DNA of 64,000 nucleotides from NCBI RefSeq assembly GCF_002915175.1, contig NZ_NXEJ01000009.1, forward strand, positions 294,969 through 358,968, given 5' to 3'. Source of the stretch: Agrobacterium rosae. GTDB taxonomy: Bacteria; Pseudomonadota; Alphaproteobacteria; Rhizobiales; Rhizobiaceae. The notes below the pieces were generated by a model. That model was not told the origin of the DNA. It ran no database searches and saw only the letters and a list, made by a program, of their open reading frames with translations. Position 1 is the first letter of the stretch, and the number at the start of each line of letters is the position of its first letter. The translations under genes were made by a program, and so were the position numbers. Below, in pieces: positions 48,026 to 56,251 of the stretch.

Positions 48026-49095
48026 GGATCGAGCGCAGCCGATTTGATGATGGCAAAGATCGGCTTTCCCGGCTCCAGCGCCAGGCGTTCGACCGACAGT
48101 TTGGTGATGCGCGATGCAATGATGTCGCCGCCGCAATCAACCTGAACCATCGCCATCCCATCCTCTGACAGCGCGATCTCTGCGATACGGCCTTCCAGAA
48201 TGTTAAGCGCGCTCAGACCCTCTGGCTTCACTGTCGCCAGCATCACGTCACGGGCCGGAATGTGGACGCGAACGCGGTGCCCGGTCACCGCCGATGGTGC
48301 GGGAACTTGCAACGCCACCTTGCTCAACCTGATCGTGGCAAGGCCATGCGCAGGATCGAAATCCTCAACACTGCCGGATAAAATGCTGCCGATTTCCCGG
48401 CGTTCCAGCTGCGCAGTAAAAGCGGGGCGCGACAGGATGTCCGCGGCCGGGCCTGCGACCTCTATCCTGCCGTCCTTCATGACCACGATCTGGTCTGCGA
48501 GACGCGACACTTCGCTGACGGAGTGGCTGACATAGATAATCGGAATTTTCGTCTCGTCGCGCAACCGCTCCAGATAGGGAATGATCTCCGCCTTGCGCGC
48601 CTCATCGAGTGCGGCCAGCGGCTCATCCATCAACAGCAGGCGTGGCGAAGACAGCAGTGCACGGCCAATCGCCACGCGTTGCTTTTCGCCGCCGGAGAGT
48701 TTTTCCGGGCGGCGCTTCAGCAGATCTCCGATGCCGAGCATCTCGATGATTTTTCTGCTTTCCGTTTGTGCGTCAGTTTTACCAGCGAACCAACGACCAT
48801 AATGCAGGTTCTGCTCGACGGTGAGGTGCGGAAACAGGCGCGCTTCCTGAAACACGGTGCCGAAGCGACGTTTGTGGCAGGGTGTGAAGAGGCGTTTGGC
48901 GCTGTCGGCCAGCGCCGTTTCATCAAGAGTCAAAGTCCCATGATCGGGCCTCGTCAATCCGGCGATAATGCGGATGACGGAGGTTTTTCCGGAGCCGGAA
49001 CGTCCGAACAACGCGGTTACGCCTTTACCAGCGGTAAGATCGGCGTCCAGCGTGAAGGCACCCAGCCGATGTTTGACAGTGAGCGTCAGCGTCAT
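48019..49095 (-). CDS. modC: Molybdate ABC importer ATPase ModC
   Basis: A 358-residue ATPase. Walker A is [10 protein letters not shown] (about 31-40), signature [15 protein letters not shown] and Walker [13 protein letters not shown], all intact. The C-terminal TOBE/molybdate-binding region runs from about residue 290 ([37 protein letters not shown]). It overlaps the modB gene by 4 bases. Confidence 0.95.
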   Translation of the reverse strand: MTLTLTVKHRLGAFTLDADLTAGKGVTALFGRSGSGKTSVIRIIAGLTRPDHGTLTLDETALADSAKRLFTPCHKRRFGTVFQEARLFPHLTVEQNLHYGRWFAGKTDAQTESRKIIEMLGIGDLLKRRPEKLSGGEKQRVAIGRALLSSPRLLLMDEPLAALDEARKAEIIPYLERLRDETKIPIIYVSHSVSEVSRLADQIVVMKDGRIEVAGPAADILSRPAFTAQLERREIGSILSGSVEDFDPAHGLATIRLSKVALQVPAPSAVTGHRVRVHIPARDVMLATVKPEGLSALNILEGRIAEIALSEDGMAMVQVDCGGDIIASRITKLSVERLALEPGKPIFAIIKSAALDPY

Positions 49096-49793
49096 TCCGC
49101 ATTCACCCTTTTACCGACGATGCGCGCCAGATATTCCGACGCCAGAAGGGCGACCATGGAAATGGCGATGGCCACCAGTGTCAGCCGCATCGCGCCCGCA
49201 TCGCCACCCGGAACCTGGGTGAAAGTGTAGATGGCTGCCGACAGCGTCTGTGTCTCGCCGGGAATGTTGGAGACGAAGGTAATGGTCGCGCCAAACTCTC
49301 CCATGGCCTTGGCAAAGGCGAGGATCATGCCCGCGATAATGCCGGGCAGGGTGAGCGGCAATGTGACGGTGAGGAACACCCAGATTGGGCTAGCGCCCAG
49401 CGTGCCTGCCGCCTCCTCCAGCTTGCGATCCACCGCTTCGATCGAAAGGCGAATGGAACGCACCATAAGCGGAAAAGCCATGATAGCGCAGGCCAAGGCT
49501 GCGCCCGTCCAGCGGAAGGAAAAGACGATGCCGAAATATTGGTCGAGAAATTGGCCGATAACGCCCCGGCGTCCGAAGGTGACCAGAAGGATGAAGCCGG
49601 TCACGACCGGGGGAAGGATGAGCGGCAGGTGCACGATGCCGTTGAGCAGCGATTTGCCCCAGAATTGGCCGCGCGCCAGCACCAGCGCGATCAAGATGCC
49701 GAAGGGAAGGCTCGCGAACATGGCGATGCTGGACACCCAGAGGCTCAGGCGTATCGCCGTCCATTCTTCCGCGCTGAGGGTGAGCCAGTCCAA
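49092..49793 (-). CDS. modB: Molybdate ABC importer permease ModB
   Basis: A 233-residue permease beginning [22 protein letters not shown]. It has five or six membrane helices. The EAA-type loop [25 protein letters not shown] docks with ModC. A 70-base gap containing a hairpin separates it from modA. Confidence 0.94.
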   Translation of the reverse strand: MDWLTLSAEEWTAIRLSLWVSSIAMFASLPFGILIALVLARGQFWGKSLLNGIVHLPLILPPVVTGFILLVTFGRRGVIGQFLDQYFGIVFSFRWTGAALACAIMAFPLMVRSIRLSIEAVDRKLEEAAGTLGASPIWVFLTVTLPLTLPGIIAGMILAFAKAMGEFGATITFVSNIPGETQTLSAAIYTFTQVPGGDAGAMRLTLVAIAISMVALLASEYLARIVGKRVNAE

Positions 49794-49816
49794 TACGCCA
49801 TTCCCGTCAAAAGGTG

Positions 49817-49842
49817 ATGGCTCCGACGATTGCCGGAGCCAT
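49817..49842 (-). terminator. Intercistronic hairpin between modA and modB
   Basis: Perfect 9-bp arms ATGGCTCCG/CGGAGCCAT with an 8-base loop, between the modA stop and modB start. Only a short T run (CCTTTTG) follows, so it probably acts as a partial terminator or mRNA stabiliser that makes ModA more abundant than ModBC. Confidence 0.5.
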
Positions 49843-49862
49843 GAGGATCGTGAAAGCCGATC

Positions 49863-50657
49863 TTACTTCAGAATGGTAAAGCCCTGCTTTTCAAAGAACG
49901 GGGCGGCTTTGGCTGATTTCAGGAATTCGAGATAAGCGGCCGCTGCCGGGCTTTTGGATTCAGACAGGATGGCAACCGGATAGATGATCGGCTCATGGCT
50001 GTCCTGCGGGAAAGTGCCGACGATCTTGACGCCTTGGTCTGCTGCAGCATCGGTCTGGTAGACGATGCCATAGGGTGCCTCGCCGCGAGACACGAGAACC
50101 AGCGCGGCACGAACGCTTTCCGCACCCGCAACCTTGCTTTCCACGGAAGACCAGACGCCAAGCTTTTCAAGCGCGGACTTGCCGTATTTTCCAGCTGGAA
50201 CGCTATCGACCGCGCCCATGGCCAGCTTGCCGTCACCCACCAGCTTTGCAAGGTCGAAGCCCTGTTTGATCTCGACCGGCTTTGCCTTATCGGCAGGGGC
50301 CACCAGCACCAAACGGTTGCCCAGCAGGTTGGTGCGCGTGTCTTCTTTGATCAGCTTTTTGCCCGCGACATAGTCCATCCATGCGAGGTCTGCCGAGATG
50401 AAGAGATCGGCAGGTGCTCCCGCCTCGATCTGTTTGGCCAGCGCCGAACTCGCCGCATAGGACACCGTAGCTTCGTTGTTGGTTTCCTTGGCCCATTCCG
50501 CATTGGCCGCATCCAGCGCATTCTTCATGCTGGCAGCGGCAAAAACGGTGACCTTGTCTTGGGCGAATGCCGGAGCAGACATTCCGGCGGTTGCCACTAC
50601 GGAGCCGATGACGGCTGCCAGAGTGGTTCTGATAAGAGTGCGACGAAGAATTCCCAT
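49863..50657 (-). CDS. modA: Molybdate-binding periplasmic protein ModA
   Basis: A 264-residue binding protein. The signal peptide runs to about residue 33 (SAPAFA). Then VTVFAAASMKNALDAANAEW, YAASSALAKQIEAGAPADLFISADLAWMDY and SVPAGKYGKSALEKLG match ModA family blocks that contact molybdate. It leads the modABC operon. Two ModE-like palindromes lie 20-86 bases upstream. Confidence 0.95.
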   Translation of the reverse strand: MGILRRTLIRTTLAAVIGSVVATAGMSAPAFAQDKVTVFAAASMKNALDAANAEWAKETNNEATVSYAASSALAKQIEAGAPADLFISADLAWMDYVAGKKLIKEDTRTNLLGNRLVLVAPADKAKPVEIKQGFDLAKLVGDGKLAMGAVDSVPAGKYGKSALEKLGVWSSVESKVAGAESVRAALVLVSRGEAPYGIVYQTDAAADQGVKIVGTFPQDSHEPIIYPVAILSESKSPAAAAYLEFLKSAKAAPFFEKQGFTILK

Positions 50658-50676
50658 GCCCTTTGGCCCCTTTTAG

Positions 50677-50700
50677 CGACATATCCTGATGAATATATCG
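50677..50700 (-). promoter_or_regulatory. ModE-like operator, proximal
   Basis: Arms CGACATAT and ATATATCG with an 8-base spacer, 20 bases upstream of the modA ATG. The architecture matches the E. coli modA operator as I recall it (CGTTATAT-N8-ACATAACG). Confidence 0.65.
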
Positions 50701-50719
50701 AAACTGTTTAGACGGCGGG

Positions 50720-50743
50720 CATTATATTTTCAAGGATATATCG
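50720..50743 (-). promoter_or_regulatory. ModE-like operator, distal
   Basis: CATTATAT and ATATATCG, again with an 8-base spacer, 43 bases upstream of the proximal site. The shared layout supports tandem ModE binding. Confidence 0.55.
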
Positions 50744-50789
50744 ATTAATGCGAAACAAGGCCTTCTCTGGGGCCTCCATCCATCGATGC

Positions 50790-52073
50790 TTAGATGCGTT
50801 CACCCGCAAAATGTGCGATCTGCGCGCCGGCCTCGTAATAGGCTTCCTTCACGGCGCGGAAGCTACGGGCCTGTGGATCCGTGACGGGTAGGGGCAGGGC
50901 GTCCTCTGCGATCTCGCCTGCAACATGCGCTGCAAGCGTTTTGCCGAATACCGTTCCCGGCGCGATGCCGCGGCCGTTATAACCGCAAAAGCCGACGACG
51001 TTCGTTGCGAATTTATGGAAGCGCGGCACGGAATCGTCGGTCATGCCGATCTGGCCGTACCATTCACACTCGAATTCGATTTCGCCCAGCTGCGGGAATA
51101 GTCGCTTCATCGCGCGCTTTGCCCATGCAGTGTGAACACTCGCACCCGTGTTGCGCAATGCGCCGACACTGCCGAAGACGAGACGTCCCGCTTGGTCCAT
51201 GCGGAAGGAGGAGAGGATTTCGTTTGTGTCCCAGCAACCTTCGCGATTCGGCAGTATGGTTTTGCGCACATTATCGCCCAACGGTTTGGTCGCGACGTTG
51301 AAATAGGGCAGATAGACCTGCTCTTCGCGCATGATTTTCCATGGGCCGGTGCTGTAGGCCTCCGTCGAAACGATGACCCAGTCTGCGCGAACCGAACCCT
51401 TAGCGGTCTTGACCACCCAGCCGTCACCATCCGCCTGGCTGTCGATGACGGGGCTGGAGGTGTAGATCGTGGTACCTGCCGCCTGTGCTGCGGTTGCGAG
51501 GCCGCGCACATACGCCAGCGGTTGCAGCGTGCCTGCACGCTCATCCAGCAAGGCACCGCTATAGGCGGACGAGCCGATCCGGTCGGCTGTTTCCTGGGCA
51601 TCGAGAACCCGAACCGGCGCTCCGCGTGCAGCCCATTGGGCGCAACGTTCGCGGATTTCAGCAAGTCCCTTTTCACCCACGGCGCAATGGAGGGTTCCGT
51701 TTTTTTCAAGCTGGCATTCGATCTGGTGTTTTTCAATGATCTCGCGCACGAGGAACGGTGCGTTGCCGAGAAGATCGAGGAGGCGTTCGCCATAGACGGG
51801 GCCGAGCACATTGGGAAGTTCTTTGGGCATGACCCACATGCCGCCATTGATGAGGCCGACATTGCGGCCAGCACCGCCAAAGCCGATCTCCTTGCCTTCG
51901 AGAACGATGACTTTGATGCCACGTTCCGCGAGATGCAGCGCTGCAGAAAGACCGGTAAAGCCGCCGCCCACAACGACGACATCCGCCCTTTCGTGGCCTT
52001 CAATCGACGATGTCACGGGTGGTTTCGGCGCGGTTTTTTCCCAAAGGCCGTGAGAGCGCGGATCATGATACAT
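50790..52073 (-). CDS. FAD-dependent amino acid/amine oxidoreductase (DadA/PuuB-like)
   Basis: A 427-residue DAO-family flavoprotein. The Rossmann motif is VVVVGGGFTGLSAALHLAERG (about 33-53). Other blocks are GRNVGLINGGMW and, near the C-terminus, GFCGYNGRGIAPGTVFGKTLAAHV, typical of gamma-glutamylputrescine oxidase and D-amino acid dehydrogenases. I chose the ATG at 52073; a GTG at 52082 is possible. It is divergent from a stand-alone AsnC-type ligand-binding domain, which might sense its amino acid substrate. The substrate is unknown. Confidence 0.88.
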   Translation of the reverse strand: MYHDPRSHGLWEKTAPKPPVTSSIEGHERADVVVVGGGFTGLSAALHLAERGIKVIVLEGKEIGFGGAGRNVGLINGGMWVMPKELPNVLGPVYGERLLDLLGNAPFLVREIIEKHQIECQLEKNGTLHCAVGEKGLAEIRERCAQWAARGAPVRVLDAQETADRIGSSAYSGALLDERAGTLQPLAYVRGLATAAQAAGTTIYTSSPVIDSQADGDGWVVKTAKGSVRADWVIVSTEAYSTGPWKIMREEQVYLPYFNVATKPLGDNVRKTILPNREGCWDTNEILSSFRMDQAGRLVFGSVGALRNTGASVHTAWAKRAMKRLFPQLGEIEFECEWYGQIGMTDDSVPRFHKFATNVVGFCGYNGRGIAPGTVFGKTLAAHVAGEIAEDALPLPVTDPQARSFRAVKEAYYEAGAQIAHFAGERI

Positions 52074-52337
52074 CGAAATCACCCAAGAATTGGAACGTCG
52101 CGCGCAGTGCGCTGTCTGCTGACCAGCTTACAACTCAGTTGCATCAGTGAATACCGACATATCGTGATCATGTCATGCCAGTGCGGAATGTGGTTTTCGC
52201 AATGGCGATGACGCTGGTATGCGTCATCGGCGATCAACCTATGGGCTTGAAACACGCGCCCGGCTCGGACAATAGTGCAGCACACGCGCAAGGCTCACTG
52301 GCTTTGTGCATCATTCCATATGCGACGGGAACAAATC

Positions 52338-52574
52338 ATGAAGCCCATTTTCGTTCAGCTTCAATGCACACCCGGCAAGACCTATGATGTTGCCGATGCC
52401 ATTTATAAGACGGAACTGGTTTCCGAACTTTATTCGACGAGTGGGGAATATGATCTTCTGCTGAAGATCTATCTTTCGCCCGAACAGGATACCGGCAAAT
52501 TCATCAACGACAACATCGTTAGCATCCCAGGTATTGTACGGTCGTTGACGACGCTGACATTCACCGCATTCTAA
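52338..52574 (+). CDS. Stand-alone Lrp/AsnC ligand-binding domain protein
   Basis: A 78-residue protein corresponding only to the RAM (AsnC_trans_reg) domain of Lrp-type regulators, without the DNA-binding helix-turn-helix. It begins KPIFVQLQCTPGKTYDVADAI and has SGEYDLLLKIYL and GIVRSLTTLTFTAF. Such proteins bind amino acids and may form mixed oligomers with full Lrp proteins. The ATG at 52338 has GGGAAC upstream. A very strong hairpin follows 20 bases downstream. Confidence 0.88.
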   Translation: MKPIFVQLQCTPGKTYDVADAIYKTELVSELYSTSGEYDLLLKIYLSPEQDTGKFINDNIVSIPGIVRSLTTLTFTAF

Positions 52575-52594
52575 TGTTGGTATCTACAAACGAA

Positions 52595-52630
52595 TGAAGG
52601 CGTTGCCTCCGTCTGGAGACAACGCCTTCA
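52595..52630. terminator. Strong hairpin between convergent small genes
   Basis: Arms TGAAGGCGTTGCCTCC and GGAGACAACGCCTTCA pair over 16 bases with one mismatch around GTCT. It lies between the AsnC-domain gene and the small minus-strand gene. It lacks a proper T run on either side, so termination is inferred from position and stability. Confidence 0.6.
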
Positions 52631-52655
52631 TGCATTGAAAAAACATGCGCATTTT

Positions 52656-52847
52656 TCAGACCAGCGCTGCAATCTTCTGGTTGCGAACGAGATTGCGAAT
52701 GGCGACGCGCACGTCTTCGGCACTGTCGAAGCGCTGCTCGTCAAGGTCATGGACGTGGAACTTGACGGCGATGAACTTCAGGCGGTTGTCATCAGGCACG
52801 ACGATGCCGACGGGTTCACCAGCGAATTCAATAACTTGCTTTTGCAT
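52656..52847 (-). CDS. Conserved-looking small protein of unknown function
   Basis: A 63-residue protein starting MQKQVIEFAGEPVGIVVPDD and ending RNQKIAALV. A GGGAG lies 8 bases upstream of the ATG. The sequence is mixed beta-then-helix with no signal or membrane segment. I do not recognise the family. Support comes from the ribosome site, balanced composition and placement before a strong hairpin. It lies 74 bases after the 30-residue gene and may be co-transcribed with it. Confidence 0.65.
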   Translation of the reverse strand: MQKQVIEFAGEPVGIVVPDDNRLKFIAVKFHVHDLDEQRFDSAEDVRVAIRNLVRNQKIAALV

Positions 52848-52921
52848 TATACATACTCCCGCTGTGGCTTGGCACACAGCATTTCGTCGAATCGAATTTT
52901 AAAGATTGGTGGACGGTTAAG

Positions 52922-53014
52922 TCACATTCGACAGCAGCGGGAACACATGGATGTGTGTCCGGCATTCACAAACCGCGGGTCAAGGATCGCGGCGATGCGT
53001 TTCATTTTTGACAT
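52922..53014 (-). CDS. Short cysteine-rich peptide gene
   Basis: A 30-residue reading frame, MSKMKRIAAILDPRFVNAGH then TSMCSRCCRM, with a very good ribosome site (AGGGAGAG, 4 bases before the ATG). The basic N-terminus and CSRCC tail could bind a metal or act as a leader peptide for the next gene. A 6-1-6 palindrome lies about 90 bases upstream. It is too short for statistics, so confidence is limited. Confidence 0.45.
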   Translation of the reverse strand: MSKMKRIAAILDPRFVNAGHTSMCSRCCRM

Positions 53015-53100
53015 GTCACTCTCCCTGCATTGGTGTTGGATCCGGAATGCTGAAGAGAATCCCTCTCCAGTTGAATCACTGATACTCCGGATTCGCGGCG

Positions 53101-53113
53101 TAATCAATGATTA
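53101..53113. promoter_or_regulatory. 6-1-6 palindrome upstream of the small cysteine-rich gene
   Basis: TAATCA-A-TGATTA, a 6-1-6 inverted repeat like that bound by Fur-family regulators, in an AT-rich stretch that could hold a promoter. Regulator not known. Confidence 0.35.
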
Positions 53114-53231
53114 TCAATATAGGTAGAATATTTTTCTTTATGATGACAGGATGGGGGCGGAATTGTGAAATTTTTGTTTCTTTAGCCAGGTTGCAGACAA
53201 CGCTCTGGAAAGCCGCGTTTATTAGCGGTTT

Positions 53232-54284
53232 TTATTCGTCCGAAGGTGGATAGAGGTGATCCCTGCCGTTGAAATCGGAAACCGAATAGCAACCATCGGC
53301 ATGTTTCGCCGCCGCATTCTGACCTATGACGGCTTTTCCATGGCCGCCGGGAATATCCAGAACATAGGTCGGCTGGCATAGACCCGAAACATGTCCGCGC
53401 ATGGCGGCAACGATTCGCTGCCCTTCTTCGATCTCCAGCCGGAAGTGGCTGGTACCAGGTGCCAGATCCGGGTGATGCAGATAGTAGGGCTTCACCCGCG
53501 TTTCCACGAACGCCCGCATCAGATCACCAAGAACCTTGGGGTCGTCATTGATGCCTTTCAGAAGCACCGACTGACTGACCATGGCGACGCCGGCATCGAT
53601 CATGCGTGCGCAGGCCCCCCGCGCTTCGTCTGTCAACTCGCGTGGATGGTTGGCGTGGAGCGCGACATAGGTCGTCTTCCCGCTGGATTTCAGTGCTTCC
53701 ACAAGTGCCGCATCGATCCGGTCAGGATCAACGACCGGGACACGCGTGTGAAAGCGCACGATTTTGACATGCGGAATAGCCTTCAAGCCTTCCATGATGG
53801 CTGACAGCCGACGCGGGGATAAGACCAGCGGGTCACCACCGGTTAAAATGACCTCCCAGATTTCTGGGTGTGTTTCTATATAACCAAGCGCTACCGACAG
53901 CTCTTCACTCGACATGGTACCATTGCCCTGCGGGCCAACCATCTCCCGGCGAAAGCAGAAGCGGCAATAGACCGGGCAGATATGCACGGCCTTCAACAAT
54001 ACGCGATCAGGGTATCGGTGAACGATGCCGTGGACGGGGCTATGGGCATCGTCGCTGATGGGGTCGGCACGCTCTTGCGGCGTATGCCACAGCTCATCCT
54101 CCTGCGGAATGAACTGCAATCCGATGGGATCGTTGGCATCGTCGCTATTCATGAGATCGGCGACAGTGGGTGTGACCGCCACAGCGTAGCGTTCAGTCAC
54201 GGGGCGAATTCGCTCGAGTGTAGGGCTGTCGATCAGACCGGCAGCGAATAGGTCTTCCGCCGATTTCAGGCTGCGTGTCGTCAT
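53232..54284 (-). CDS. epmB: EF-P beta-lysylation lysine 2,3-aminomutase EpmB
   Basis: A 350-residue radical-SAM enzyme of the lysine 2,3-aminomutase family. EpmB converts (S)-alpha-lysine to (R)-beta-lysine for attachment to EF-P. The cluster motif is Cys103-x3-Cys107-x2-Cys110 (CPVYCRFC), followed by the GGDPLVLS block and a PLP lysine near IPGGHGKAV. I chose the ATG at 54284 because it overlaps the epmA stop (ATGA). It is shorter than catabolic lysine aminomutases, as expected of EpmB. Confidence 0.92.
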   Translation of the reverse strand: MTTRSLKSAEDLFAAGLIDSPTLERIRPVTERYAVAVTPTVADLMNSDDANDPIGLQFIPQEDELWHTPQERADPISDDAHSPVHGIVHRYPDRVLLKAVHICPVYCRFCFRREMVGPQGNGTMSSEELSVALGYIETHPEIWEVILTGGDPLVLSPRRLSAIMEGLKAIPHVKIVRFHTRVPVVDPDRIDAALVEALKSSGKTTYVALHANHPRELTDEARGACARMIDAGVAMVSQSVLLKGINDDPKVLGDLMRAFVETRVKPYYLHHPDLAPGTSHFRLEIEEGQRIVAAMRGHVSGLCQPTYVLDIPGGHGKAVIGQNAAAKHADGCYSVSDFNGRDHLYPPSDE

Positions 54285-55345
54285 GAGCCATAATCCGTTA
54301 CGGGTGCCCACATGACGAGATCGATGCGCGGTGCGCCAGTTGCTAGCAAGACCAGCCGATCGAAGCCGAGCGCGATGCCGCTGGCTGCCGGCATGATGTC
54401 GAGCGCCTTTAGAAAATCCTCATCTATGGGATAGGTTTCGCCGTAGACGCGTTGTTTCTCCGCCATTTCGGCCTCGAAACGGCGGCGCTGTTCGGCAGCA
54501 TCCGTCAATTCACCGAAGGCGTTGGCCAGTTCTACACCGCAGGCATAGAGCTCGAAGCGTTCGGCGACTCGGTTGTCGCTCGGCGAACGGCGGGCGAGTG
54601 CTGCTTCACTTGTTGGGTACTCATCCAAAATAGTCGCGCGCCCGAAGCCGAGCTTTGGCTCGACCCGCTCGACGATCACGCGACTGAACAAATCGGCCCA
54701 GCTGTCATCCTCAGCCACGCGAATTCCCGACGCCTTGAGCTTCGATGCCAGATGATCACGGTCCGTCTCGCCGGTCGTGTCAATCGTCGCTAGCAGATTT
54801 ATGTCGGCATAGCGTTGAAACGCCTCGGCAACACTCAATCGCTCCGGTTCAAGAAACGGATCGACGCTGTGCCCACGATAGGTCAGGGTCTTCGTTTTTG
54901 CGGTCTCGGCGGCCAGGGCCAGCAATTGCGCGCTGTCACGCATCAGCGTCTCATATGTCTCACCCATGCGATACCATTCCAGCATCGTGAATTCCGGGTG
55001 GTGCAAAGGCCCGCGTTCGCGGTTGCGATAAACATGCGCAAAACAGTTGATCCGTTTTTCGCCAGCGGCCAACAGCTTCTTGCAGGCAAATTCAGGTGAT
55101 GTGTGCAGATAAAGCGGGGTCTGTTCACCGCTCGTCGTTATCCCCGTCGTTGCAAAGGCATGCAGATGCGCTTCGTTTCCGGGTGACACCTGTAAGGTTG
55201 CGGTATCGACCTCCAGAAAATCATTGGCGGCAAAAAAGCCGCGCATGGCGGCCTGGATGGCGTTTCGCCCAATCAGAAACGGACGGCGATCCTGATGCAC
55301 ATCGGGCGTCCACCATGCGGACTTTGTGTTGAGGTCTGAGCCCAT
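54281..55345 (-). CDS. epmA: EF-P lysine lysyltransferase EpmA (GenX/PoxA)
   Basis: A 354-residue class II LysRS paralogue without the anticodon-binding domain. It attaches beta-lysine to EF-P. It has motif 2 FAHVYRNRERGPLHHPEFTMLEWYR (about 101-125) and motif 3 GIALGFDRLVLL near the C-terminus. I chose the ATG at 55345 with GGAAAG upstream; a TTG at 55369 would add eight residues. It forms a two-gene operon with epmB and is divergent from efp. Confidence 0.93.
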   Translation of the reverse strand: MGSDLNTKSAWWTPDVHQDRRPFLIGRNAIQAAMRGFFAANDFLEVDTATLQVSPGNEAHLHAFATTGITTSGEQTPLYLHTSPEFACKKLLAAGEKRINCFAHVYRNRERGPLHHPEFTMLEWYRMGETYETLMRDSAQLLALAAETAKTKTLTYRGHSVDPFLEPERLSVAEAFQRYADINLLATIDTTGETDRDHLASKLKASGIRVAEDDSWADLFSRVIVERVEPKLGFGRATILDEYPTSEAALARRSPSDNRVAERFELYACGVELANAFGELTDAAEQRRRFEAEMAEKQRVYGETYPIDEDFLKALDIMPAASGIALGFDRLVLLATGAPRIDLVMWAPVTDYGS

Positions 55346-55551
55346 CTGTTGCTTTCTTTCCGATGCCAACCACGCCCAGATATCGATTTATACGAAAACC
55401 GCTGCACTGTTTTCGGTTCGAGGCTTTTGAAGGCTGGCATTTACCACGGATTTAAGGTAGTTGCGCCCCAGAAAACATACAAAACGTCCATTGGGTCAGT
55501 GCCGCCGCGCGGTCCTTTACGACGCATTTCATTGAGTTACAAGGAAATCAT

Positions 55552-56121
55552 ATGGTCAAGGTTATCGCCTCATCCGTGCGCAAGGGCAATGTTATCGACG
55601 TCGATGGCAAGCTTTACGTCGTTCTCAACGCCAATAACTTTCATCCCGGCAAGGGCACACCTGTGACGCAGGTCGATATGCGCCGCATCTCGGATGGCGT
55701 GAAGGTTGCGGAACGCTGGCGCACGACCGAGCAGGTCGAACGCGCATTCGTTGAAGACCTGAACTTCCAGTTCCTTTATGAAGACGGCGAAGGCTTCCAC
55801 TTCATGAACCCTGAGAATTACGATCAGGTCGTCGTGGACTTGGAAACCATGGGCGACCAGAAAGCCTACCTTCAGGAAGGCATGACATGCGTTCTGTCTA
55901 TCCATGAAGGTCTGCCGCTTGCTGTCATCCTGCCGCGCCACGTAACGTTGGAAATCATGGAGACGGAACCGGTTGTGAAAGGCCAGACGGCCTCGTCTTC
56001 CTACAAGCCGGCTATTTTGTCCAACGGCATCCGCACCATGGTGCCGCCGCATATCGATGCCGGTATCCGCGTCGTTGTTGCGACGGAAGACAATTCCTAC
56101 GTCGAGCGCGCGAAGAACTGA
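55552..56121 (+). CDS. efp: Elongation factor P
   Basis: A 189-residue translation factor that rescues ribosomes stalled at polyproline stretches. Its three beta-barrel domains are complete. Lys34 sits in HPGKGTP at the tip of domain I, the site modified by beta-lysine. The presence of EpmA and EpmB next door supports the lysylation route. The ATG has AAGGAAATCAT upstream and a terminator follows the gene. Confidence 0.98.
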   Translation: MVKVIASSVRKGNVIDVDGKLYVVLNANNFHPGKGTPVTQVDMRRISDGVKVAERWRTTEQVERAFVEDLNFQFLYEDGEGFHFMNPENYDQVVVDLETMGDQKAYLQEGMTCVLSIHEGLPLAVILPRHVTLEIMETEPVVKGQTASSSYKPAILSNGIRTMVPPHIDAGIRVVVATEDNSYVERAKN

Positions 56122-56148
56122 TTTTCGCAGTCATCGTTATTTTGAAAG

Positions 56149-56176
56149 AAGCCTCGGATCACTCCGAGGCTTTTTC
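56149..56176 (+). terminator. Rho-independent terminator after efp
   Basis: Stem AAGCCTCGGA/TCCGAGGCTT with a 4-base loop, followed by a T run (TTTTTC) on the plus strand. Confidence 0.9.
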
Positions 56177-56194
56177 TTTGGCTGCATTGCCCAT

Positions 56195-56222
56195 AAAAAA
56201 TCCCGCAACTTTCGTTGCGGGA
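56195..56222 (-). terminator. Rho-independent terminator of the RND efflux operon
   Basis: Stem TCCCGCAA/TTGCGGGA (56201-56222) followed on the minus strand by six T. It lies 30 bases past the stop of the outer-membrane factor gene. Confidence 0.9.
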
Positions 56223-56251
56223 CAATGTTTCTGCAAACCGGATTGCGGCTC

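Noticed and set aside
54281..55345. Reading EpmA as a second lysyl-tRNA synthetase
   Set aside because: No anticodon-binding domain is present and it is coupled to epmB beside efp.
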